Origin: Synechococcus sp. NB0720_010
GTDB taxonomy: Bacteria > Cyanobacteriota > Cyanobacteriia > PCC-6307 > Cyanobiaceae
Direction of reading: 5' to 3'
Assembly: GCF_023078835.1 (NCBI RefSeq)
Contig: NZ_CP090898.1
Location: 1,366,045 to 1,430,044 of the forward strand
DNA: 64,000 nucleotides
A model generated the notes under the pieces. It was not told the origin of the DNA, did no database searches, and was given only the letters and a program-made list of their open reading frames with translations. Both the position numbers and the translations under genes were made by a program. This document shows, one piece after another, positions 55,994 to 63,216 of the stretch (positions within the stretch are counted from its first letter, which is position 1; each line of letters begins with the position of its first letter).

Positions 55994-56928
55994 AGGCTGC
56001 GATCTTAGTGATAGGATTCAATCGTCCTGCATTACTAGCAAGAGTACTTGGGTCCTTGACTCATTACGGGCAGGACAGAAGAATATATATCGCCATTGAT
56101 GGCCCACGAGAAGGCTACAGATCGGACGTGGATAAAGTATTAGAATGTCAAAAGGCAGCAAAATATTTTGCATCGGGAAGAACAAGTACTCGCCTGCAGT
56201 TTTGGACAAGCAATAAGGGCTGCAAAGATGGGCCGATTGATGGAATTACATGGTTTTTTGATAACGAGGAGGAAGGAGTTATACTTGAAGACGACTGCTT
56301 GCCTTCATCTGATTTCTTACCTTATTGCGATGAACTGTTAGATAGATATAGAAACGACCAGCAGGTATGGATCGTTGCTGGAGACAACTCAGCCGACCTC
56401 AGATTCAACCATGAATACAGCTATACATTTGCTCCGGAACCTCTGATATGGGGATGGGCTAGCTGGAGAGACCGCTGGGCTCGCTATGACGCCGAAATGA
56501 AAGATTGGATGAGTGTAAGGAAGACATCTGTGGCAGAAAGAATATTTAGAGACCGGGAACAGTACGAGACCCGTTCAGAAGTATTTGATCGTGTAGCAGA
56601 TGGTAAGCTCACCACATGCTGGGACTATCAGCTATCAGCAACTATAAGAATACATCGAGGTTTATGCATTGTGCCCCGTCACAACCTTGTGAGTAATATT
56701 GGTTTTGGGAAAGAAGCAACCCATACCACCGAAGCGTCCAGTGCCAGAAATGGATATCCTACAAAAGAAATCATGCCACTATTCCATCCACCCTGTATAT
56801 TTCTCGATAGAGAGGTTGAAGCACAGATACTCAATAAGATACAAGGTGTAAGGTATGTGAGAGCCTGGAGAAAGGCAGCAAGGCGAATGCGTGGATTTTT
56901 GGTTGAGTTGTTAAAGAGCGTGAAATGA
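55990..56928 (+). CDS. GT-A-fold glycosyltransferase ('GWASW' family, copy 3)
   Basis: 312 residues, ATGA overlap with GT32. 'ILVIGFNRPALLARVLGSL', 'IYIAIDGPREGYRSDVDKV', 'NKGCKDGPIDGITWFFDNEE', 'EGVILEDDCLPSSDFLPYCD' (metal-binding EDD), 'IWGWASWRDRWARYDAEMKD', 'TCWDYQLSATIRIHRGLCIV' and 'SNIGFGKEATHTTEASS'. The last two blocks align closely with the protein at 44051, more than with its neighbour at 54090, so it is probably the AT-rich counterpart of the core enzyme. Followed directly by a GT4, as the core copy is. Confidence 0.85.
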   Translation: MKAAILVIGFNRPALLARVLGSLTHYGQDRRIYIAIDGPREGYRSDVDKVLECQKAAKYFASGRTSTRLQFWTSNKGCKDGPIDGITWFFDNEEEGVILEDDCLPSSDFLPYCDELLDRYRNDQQVWIVAGDNSADLRFNHEYSYTFAPEPLIWGWASWRDRWARYDAEMKDWMSVRKTSVAERIFRDREQYETRSEVFDRVADGKLTTCWDYQLSATIRIHRGLCIVPRHNLVSNIGFGKEATHTTEASSARNGYPTKEIMPLFHPPCIFLDREVEAQILNKIQGVRYVRAWRKAARRMRGFLVELLKSVK

Positions 56929-58160
56929 AAGTACGTCACATCAGCCATAGCGACTCACTCGGAGGTGCAGATAAAGCCGCCATGAGACTGCATCAGGCTC
57001 TGAAGAACGAAGGTGTGGACTCAAGGATGAGAGTGCGTATTAAAACAACGGAGGATGACTGCATTATGGGTGGAACAGCGATGTTTCACCGTCAGTGGTC
57101 TGAACGAATTGCTCAGAAGCTTTGCCACTGGCGCAGGCAGAATACGAGATGTCCCGACGGAAGTGAGCTCGATATTGCCTGGCCATCATCTGGCTTAGGG
57201 GCCGAGATTAATCGTACGGATGTTGACCTCGTACACATACACTGGCCAGGTAGAAACTGGCTTTCAATTGAGGAGATAGGCGCGATAGAAGTTCCAATAG
57301 TCTGGACATTGCACGATTGCTGGTTGCTCCGGGGGGGAGAACACTACGCGCCATTCAATGGGTCAATGACCTGGTTAGAGAAGGCGGCCAGGAAAGATCA
57401 GTGGGTAAGAGATAGGAAGATGAGGAAACTGCCTAAGCAAGTCCACCTGATATGCCCATCACAATGGATGCTAGAACAAGCGAAAGCATGCCAATGGACA
57501 GGAAGCTGGACACACTCGGTAATCCCTAACCCGATAGACACGACATTCTGGAAGCCTTTAAAGCAAGAGGACTCACGTCGAAGACTAGGGTTGGAACGCG
57601 ACAAGTTTCTAATCTTGTTTTGCGCCAATAATGCTGAGGTTGATGAAAGAAAAGGCTATCGAAGACTAGTGGAGACACTGGATAAGATGAAATCTACACA
57701 GGAAAGCCAACGTGAGGTTGCCTTGGTAATTGCCGGAAGCAAAGAGCCAAGGCTTAAACCAAATGCCGTGCAAGTTATCGCACTAGGAGCAATAGATGAA
57801 GAGAACAGAATGAGACTTATTTATGATAGTTGTGATGTCGCAGTAATTCCTTCTTATATCGACAACCTACCCAACGTGGGCTTAGAAGCTCAGGCGTGTG
57901 GATTGCCGTGTTTATGTTTTAACAACGGTGGAACAGCAGAAATCGTTGATCACGGAAGATCGGGTTTCGTCGCCAGAGATGACAACACGGAGGAAATGGC
58001 ACGATTCCTGGATAGTCTCGTAGATCGGGTGAATTCAGAAATGCTAATGCAGATGAGAACGATGTCCAGGCAGAGGGCGATTGAACTATGGGATGAGCGG
58101 GTTGTCGCTAGACAGATGATTCATGCATATCATAAGGCTCTGAAGGCAGAGCGGGTTTAA
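56925..58160 (+). CDS. Glycosyltransferase family 4 (paralogue of 42805 gene)
   Basis: 411 residues, ATGA overlap. 'VRHISHSDSLGGADKAAMRL' (glycine loop), 'VDLVHIHWPGRNWLSIEEIG', 'VWTLHDCWLLRGGEHYAPFN' (about residues 126-145), 'HLICPSQWMLEQAKACQWTG', 'VIPNPIDTTFWKPLKQEDSR' and 'IPSYIDNLPNVGLEAQACG' (donor site). Block order and HDCW...GEHY motif match the GT4 at 42805. Its last 53 bases overlap, in convergent orientation, the 3' end of the polymerase gene at 58108, so both genes end in shared DNA. Confidence 0.9.
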   Translation: MKVRHISHSDSLGGADKAAMRLHQALKNEGVDSRMRVRIKTTEDDCIMGGTAMFHRQWSERIAQKLCHWRRQNTRCPDGSELDIAWPSSGLGAEINRTDVDLVHIHWPGRNWLSIEEIGAIEVPIVWTLHDCWLLRGGEHYAPFNGSMTWLEKAARKDQWVRDRKMRKLPKQVHLICPSQWMLEQAKACQWTGSWTHSVIPNPIDTTFWKPLKQEDSRRRLGLERDKFLILFCANNAEVDERKGYRRLVETLDKMKSTQESQREVALVIAGSKEPRLKPNAVQVIALGAIDEENRMRLIYDSCDVAVIPSYIDNLPNVGLEAQACGLPCLCFNNGGTAEIVDHGRSGFVARDDNTEEMARFLDSLVDRVNSEMLMQMRTMSRQRAIELWDERVVARQMIHAYHKALKAERV

Positions 58161-59370
58161 GTCTGGTAGCTGTTTCAGCCACTAAAAAGTACGTGACTAA
58201 CTGGGGGACTAGTACGTCATACCATGTCTTGTACATTGTGGGCTCAACACTCATGATCAAGAGAACTCCAAGAGATGAAATTCGAATAATTGGGGTAGAC
58301 GATCTAGAAAGAAAGACAAAGAACAGACTGAGATACCAAAAAAGAATACATGCAAAGCCAAGGAAGCCGCCGATTCGCATTGCATCTAAGGGGGATGAAT
58401 GCCAGTGGGGATTAAGAGCACGTGTTTGCGGTGGGAGGTTAATAAGGAGATTGTGGCCTGTTAAAAGAGTGTCAAAGAGCCGAGAATAACCGAACCGGTA
58501 GTGATCAATGCGATCAAACTCTACAGAAGCAACACCCTCAGAAAGCACCCTGGAGAGTTTCAAACTCAGGCGTGTACGAGAAAGGGTGTTGAAGAGAATA
58601 GTCAGGGTTGCGAACAGACAGACAAGCGGAATAATCTTACGCATGACCTTATTTAGAGTGCCCGCAGAAGGAAGTCTCCAGAGGTGCTTGATCAGAAGAA
58701 TTGTAAAATAGGCAAGATAGAGAAGTACAGGAAACAGCGTGGAACGGCGATCAAGTGCGGCTATGGCCCAAACACCAGACATAGATAAACACAATCCGGC
58801 TAACGGGAAGGCCTGAAAAGTACTTCCGAAGACTGTCAAGAATATGGCGATCGAGCCAAAGATAGCAATTCCAGGTGGTGTTGGATTGGTTGGCAGTCCC
58901 CAGACACCGCCAAAGTGCATATCAAATGGCGAAAGAAGGGATACTCCATAAGCATAGGAAAGAATTACGGAGCCGAAACCATAACAACCGAATCCAAGGG
59001 AGACGCCAAAGAACAAAGGTTTCCTGATCTGATCAGAAACCAAAAGGCAACTACTCAAGCCGACTGCAAGGGCAAGAGATCGGATCCACTCTTGATTCGT
59101 GACCACTGGCGGGCCAAAGTCGGGATGAGACCAAACGACTTGTAAGGCGGAAAGGCAAACCATCGCCGCAATAACGGCGGTAATCCAAACGAATCTGACA
59201 GGATTGCAAGACCAGCGGGAAGGAAACGTATAATTAATCAGAACATTGACGAGGCAAAGCAGAAGCAATGAGAGTGTTGCTAGATTAGCCCAGCCGAACA
59301 CATCCCATAAAGTGCCAAAACCAATGGCAAAACCTAGAAGAGAATAGATGTAGACAGCTAGTCGTGGCAT
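58108..59370 (-). CDS. O-antigen polymerase/ligase family membrane protein (AT-rich copy)
   Basis: 420 residues from ATG 59370 (MPRLAVYIYS), overlapping the upstream stop as TAATG. About 10-11 hydrophobic helices. A loop near residues 295-335 contains 'FDTLLTGHNLLINLPPQTRA' and 'LNPHWHSSPLDAMRIGGFLG', with a His-Asn (GHNLL) and a later His-Ser...Gly arrangement like the Wzy_C motif. It is the second family member in the window (the other at 39619). Its 3' end overlaps the convergent GT4 by 53 bp. It is coupled to the GT11-like gene, which suggests a role in polymerising a fucose-containing repeat. Confidence 0.75.
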   Translation of the reverse strand: MPRLAVYIYSLLGFAIGFGTLWDVFGWANLATLSLLLLCLVNVLINYTFPSRWSCNPVRFVWITAVIAAMVCLSALQVVWSHPDFGPPVVTNQEWIRSLALAVGLSSCLLVSDQIRKPLFFGVSLGFGCYGFGSVILSYAYGVSLLSPFDMHFGGVWGLPTNPTPPGIAIFGSIAIFLTVFGSTFQAFPLAGLCLSMSGVWAIAALDRRSTLFPVLLYLAYFTILLIKHLWRLPSAGTLNKVMRKIIPLVCLFATLTILFNTLSRTRLSLKLSRVLSEGVASVEFDRIDHYRFGYSRLFDTLLTGHNLLINLPPQTRALNPHWHSSPLDAMRIGGFLGFACILFWYLSLFFVFLSRSSTPIIRISSLGVLLIMSVEPTMYKTWYDVLVPQLVTYFLVAETATRLKPALPSEPYDMHESSV

Positions 59371-60269
59371 TACGAAACAGATCGATACTGAAGAAACTGA
59401 AAATGGAAGGATTTGGGATTGAACTCTGTAGTGCCAAAGCCTAACCAATACTCAGGCGCCAAGAACAGGCGTTCTCGACCCTGTAGAAAAGAAAGGTAAG
59501 CTGCACACCATGAAAAGCTACTAGCAGAGAGCACTCCGGCCGAAGCGTGACTCATGATTGCAAGCGTTTGAGCAGGCGGCAAATCAATCACCGTCCAACT
59601 TAGATCCGTTAAGCAGTCAGATAGGAGATGCTTCGCAAGTGGTAAATCATCTGAAGCTAACAGGAAAAATGGTTGGCCAAGGGTTGACGTCAGATAATGT
59701 ATAGAATCAGAAAAATAGGATGCAGGCAAAACAGAACCACCCTGCTTCAATCCCACGGGTGTCCAATGAAGATAATCTTTTAGACGAAGGTGAACAAAGA
59801 CTGGCTTGTGGGAAGGGGAGGGTAAGTGCTGGATTATCCAGTCACGAGCGAACGAATCGGTGTTGTTAGAGAGAGGCGAAGCACCAGAGTCTCGATCTGG
59901 CTCAAGAAGTGATGCATGCTGAAAGTAACAGTCATGTATCCAGAGAATATTGCGGAACAAAGAGATTGAAGCCCTTTGGACCAAAGGTTCACCACCATTC
60001 GCTTCACTCACTGTGGAAAAGAAGAGAGCCCGTAGCGATTTTGGTAAGTGGTGAAAGAGAAGAGAAATGATCTTCGCTGCAACTCGCTCCCTGTATCGGT
60101 AACCATTACCAAAACCAAGCCAGGTAACACCTGGGATCTCTCCTACGAATTCTCGCGCGGCGTTAAAGTGTAAGGCGAAGATAGTCTCCGTAGACTTCCG
60201 CAACTTGGCAAGAGCAATGAGAAGGATTAGCTGATTGCCAAGCTGTCCATTTGCAAATACGATAATCAT
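59370..60269 (-). CDS. Glycosyltransferase family 11-like (alpha-1,2-fucosyltransferase type)
   Basis: 299 residues. It opens with 'MIIVFANGQLGNQLILLIAL' (the GxLGNQ motif I of GT11, residues 8-13). 'KPVFVHLRLKDYLHWTPVGL' (about residues 161-180) corresponds to the H-x-R-R-G-D-Y motif, here altered to HLRLKDY. 'AIMSHASAGVLSASSFSWCA' with 'AYLSF' matches the S-N-S-x-F-S-W-W-A-A-x-L block. GT11 enzymes transfer fucose from GDP-fucose, which gmd/fcl at 37-39 kb would supply. The loss of the second Arg in the HxRRGDY motif is a possible specificity change. ATG 60269 is divergent from the ABC transporter. Confidence 0.82.
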   Translation of the reverse strand: MIIVFANGQLGNQLILLIALAKLRKSTETIFALHFNAAREFVGEIPGVTWLGFGNGYRYRERVAAKIISLLFHHLPKSLRALFFSTVSEANGGEPLVQRASISLFRNILWIHDCYFQHASLLEPDRDSGASPLSNNTDSFARDWIIQHLPSPSHKPVFVHLRLKDYLHWTPVGLKQGGSVLPASYFSDSIHYLTSTLGQPFFLLASDDLPLAKHLLSDCLTDLSWTVIDLPPAQTLAIMSHASAGVLSASSFSWCAAYLSFLQGRERLFLAPEYWLGFGTTEFNPKSFHFQFLQYRSVS

Positions 60270-60392
60270 TTGCAGCCCCAGCGAAATTGAGGTCTAAAAG
60301 GAGTATGTAGACATAGTTGAGGCGGCGCGGAATCGGTAAAGACAAAGCAGAAGTCACAAAATAGCGTATGATTCATAGAGAGAGATGAGGCA
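60270..60392. promoter_or_regulatory. Divergent promoter region, GT11-like / ABC exporter
   Basis: 123 bases separate two divergent genes, so promoters for both presumably lie here. A -10-like TATGAT is at 60367-60372 for the plus strand, but without a good -35 element. Confidence 0.4.
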
Positions 60393-62213
60393 ATGAGGGG
60401 AGCAACTTCAAGGGGCTTGATCTGGAGCATTTTCAGAGCTATGCCACGAAGACGCCTGATCCAAGGATTGGCTCTCATCACTGTGATCACCGTGGCCTCG
60501 TTAAGCCAAGGGATGATGGTGTTGAGCGTCGGGCCATTGCTGCAAGCAGTGAGTCAGTTAGGGCATGGAAATCCGCTCGGGACAGGATTTGTCTCTGGTG
60601 AACCAAATGCAGTTAGTGCATTAGTTGACAATACAAACCTAACATTCACAGCAATAAGCTTCATAGTATTAGCCCTATTAAGCAATAGCCTACGGCTGCT
60701 GGCAGCATGGGGCAATGGCTTGCTGACGGCAATGATCTCGAGAGACCTCAATGAGATTGCTTTCCGCAACATATTGTATCAGCCCTATCTGCGGCAGCTG
60801 GAGAAGAGCTCAAGCGAAGTTATCGGTGAGATGAGGCAGATTGATGGTTTCACAACAGGAGTTATCGCGCCATCACTACAGCTGCTCGCGTCTGCAACAT
60901 CAATCATCGCGACACTCACCGCTTCTCTAATTGTAAGTTGGCAAGCCAGCCTCATTGCAATAGTCGCTTGCGTAGGGATTTACATCGTGGTCGCACTAGG
61001 GATCAAAAAGCCCCTAAAGGAATCGGGCTATGAGCTGGTTAATAGAGGCAAGCTAGAACTCAAGATCCAACAAGAATCACTCGGCGGGATCAGAGATATC
61101 TTATTAGATCAGAGCCAGGAGGTTCACCTCAGACGATATAGCCAGTCGATTAGAAGGAGCAAGCTATTGGGTGCCAGAGTTGGCTTCCTTCAAACAACAC
61201 CACGCTTCATCATTGAAGGTGCAGCATATGTTGCCCTTGGATTTCTGTGCCTAGCCATGATTAACGCAAAAGAGAGTTCGTATTTATCGATTCCTATTTT
61301 AGGTTCACTGGGCCTAGCTTTTCAAAATATGCTTCCCAATGCACAGCAAGCATTTAGCTGTTGGTCATCGTTCAGAGCGAGCCAGGCTTCTGCTTCAGTG
61401 GTCTCTGCGATGGTTCGAGAGAGAACGCCTAACAGACCAACACGAGTGAAATCACGGGAGCTAGATTCCAACAGTTTCGCTAATTGGAGCAGAACCATTG
61501 CTCTGAGAGATGGATATTTTCGATATCGGGAGAATTCAAGGGAAGGTCAAGAATACTGCCTCTCGAAGATCGAGTTAACGATCGAGAAAGGCAACATATT
61601 CGGAATCGCGGGCAAGACAGGAAGCGGCAAGAGCACTCTGGTTGATATTATTATGGGCCTTGTGCCTTTAACACATGGCCATATGGAAGTAGATAACATG
61701 ATTTTAAAGACAGAAGCACAGCGATTAGCATGGATGTCGCAGGTTGCACACGTACCCCAGACAATTTTCTTGAGTGACTCAAGTATTGCCGAGAACATTG
61801 CGTTTGGGGTTGATTATAATGAGATTGATAATGATCGGGTTCAATGGGCAGCATCCATGGCATGCGCGAGCGAATTTATTAACTTGCTCCCCGATGGCCT
61901 CAGCACAATGGTGGGAGAGCGCGGTAACAGGCTCTCAGGAGGCCAAAGACAAAGGCTTGGCATTGCAAGAGCCTTGTACAAGGACTCAAGCTTGTTGGTA
62001 CTAGATGAAGCGACCAGCGCCTTAGATTCAAAGACTGAGACTGATGTAATGGCAAACATTAGCGCCCTGGGGAAGACGCATACGGTGATCATGATTGCCC
62101 ATAGGCTCAGCACGTTGCGGCAATGCGACAAAGTTCTTCTGATCAAGAATGGTAGAATAGACTGCATATTCAACTCTGGGCTAGATCCAGGTATTGAACT
62201 TGGGTTGCATTAG
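60393..62213 (+). CDS. ABC exporter (MsbA/PglK-like half-transporter)
   Basis: 606 residues from ATG 60393, with a purine-rich ribosome-binding site (GAGATGAGG). Residues 1-320 hold six membrane helices. The C-terminal ATPase has Walker A 'GIAGKTGSGKSTLVDIIMGL' (about residues 405-424), the Q-loop in 'SQVAHVPQTIFLSDSS', the signature 'NRLSGGQRQRLGIARALYKD' (about 511-530), Walker B 'SSLLVLDEATSALDSKT' and switch His in 'VIMIAHRLSTLRQCDK'. All catalytic motifs are intact. Architecture is that of lipid-linked oligosaccharide flippases such as PglK, so it could translocate the repeat unit of the AT-rich module as an alternative to Wzx. Confidence 0.9.
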   Translation: MRGATSRGLIWSIFRAMPRRRLIQGLALITVITVASLSQGMMVLSVGPLLQAVSQLGHGNPLGTGFVSGEPNAVSALVDNTNLTFTAISFIVLALLSNSLRLLAAWGNGLLTAMISRDLNEIAFRNILYQPYLRQLEKSSSEVIGEMRQIDGFTTGVIAPSLQLLASATSIIATLTASLIVSWQASLIAIVACVGIYIVVALGIKKPLKESGYELVNRGKLELKIQQESLGGIRDILLDQSQEVHLRRYSQSIRRSKLLGARVGFLQTTPRFIIEGAAYVALGFLCLAMINAKESSYLSIPILGSLGLAFQNMLPNAQQAFSCWSSFRASQASASVVSAMVRERTPNRPTRVKSRELDSNSFANWSRTIALRDGYFRYRENSREGQEYCLSKIELTIEKGNIFGIAGKTGSGKSTLVDIIMGLVPLTHGHMEVDNMILKTEAQRLAWMSQVAHVPQTIFLSDSSIAENIAFGVDYNEIDNDRVQWAASMACASEFINLLPDGLSTMVGERGNRLSGGQRQRLGIARALYKDSSLLVLDEATSALDSKTETDVMANISALGKTHTVIMIAHRLSTLRQCDKVLLIKNGRIDCIFNSGLDPGIELGLH

Positions 62214-62238
62214 ATGCGGTGAACTGGAGGAATAGATC

Positions 62239-63216
62239 ATGAATCGGCTGATGAGTTCGATTCTAATGCGAACGAGAGCCATACTCCAGAAGCGACTGAG
62301 TCGAAAGGAACGCAGTTGCATCGGGCGGCAGTACTCATGCACCGGACAGTCAGCTAGCGATCTGATTTATCGATCTTTGCTTGAGCATCGCCCAGCATTA
62401 ATCGCCCGTTTCGGAAGTGGAGAGTTACACGCTGTAGCGACCTATCTACGCAAAGAGGAACCAAGGCGATTCATAGGCCAGAAATCACTCAGCTACGTCT
62501 TTGGGGAAATCGATACGTTTTGGTGGCATGATGGAATACGAATGAGCCTAAGCAATGGAGCGGGGATGTTTTCTAACGATGATGCTGGAATTGAATTATT
62601 TAGCAGGATCGTACTAAAAGACTGCCATGAGATCGATATTTTAGGTTCTTGGCGGGATGAAGAGTGTTTGGTCAATCCATTCATGGGTGACTACAAGGCG
62701 GTTCCGCTCCAAGATCTAGAGCCTTATTACAATGGACCTCCCTATTGGACCTCAGCACTAAGAGGAAAGAACGTTCTCGTTATACATCCATTTATTTCAT
62801 CCATCAGAAAGCAATACGAGAAACGCAGCCTGCTTTTTGCCAGTCAAGATCTTTTGCCAGACTTCAATCTAATAGGATATAAGCCTGTCCAAACACTGGC
62901 GGGGCTTAGAGACAGCCGGTTTACTGAATGGAGCGATGCTTTATCGTTCATGCAGTCTGAGATAAGCAATCTAGAATTCGATATCGCAATCATCGGAGCA
63001 GGCAGCTATGGACTGTCTCTCGGAGCATATATCCGGAGGTTAGGCAAGAAAGCTGTACATTTAGGTGGTGCGACCCAGATTTTATTTGGAGTACGTGGCA
63101 AACGATGGGACCAGTCTCCCTTCTTTCAGAACATTTTTAACGAAAACTGGGTCTATCCTGAAGAGTCAGAGAGGCCACCCAGAGCAGATTCTGTAGAGAG
63201 TGGGTGCTACTGGTGA
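62239..63216 (+). CDS. GT-D-fold-like putative glycosyltransferase (copy 2)
   Basis: 325 residues from ATG 62239 with GGAGG at good spacing. 'PALIARFGSGELHAVATYLR' (about residues 52-71) is close to the R-F-G-x-G-E motif of GT-D enzymes. 'RGKNVLVIHPFISSIRKQYE' (about 175-194), 'FDIAIIGAGSYGLSLGAYIR' and 'VHLGGATQILFGVRGKRWD' are shared with the gene at 41891, as is the C-terminal 'CYW'. The closer fit to the GT-D motif than in the core copy (RFGSGE versus RLGSVE) is notable. The family is largely uncharacterised; a glycosyltransferase role is inferred. Confidence 0.72.
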   Translation: MNRLMSSILMRTRAILQKRLSRKERSCIGRQYSCTGQSASDLIYRSLLEHRPALIARFGSGELHAVATYLRKEEPRRFIGQKSLSYVFGEIDTFWWHDGIRMSLSNGAGMFSNDDAGIELFSRIVLKDCHEIDILGSWRDEECLVNPFMGDYKAVPLQDLEPYYNGPPYWTSALRGKNVLVIHPFISSIRKQYEKRSLLFASQDLLPDFNLIGYKPVQTLAGLRDSRFTEWSDALSFMQSEISNLEFDIAIIGAGSYGLSLGAYIRRLGKKAVHLGGATQILFGVRGKRWDQSPFFQNIFNENWVYPEESERPPRADSVESGCYW

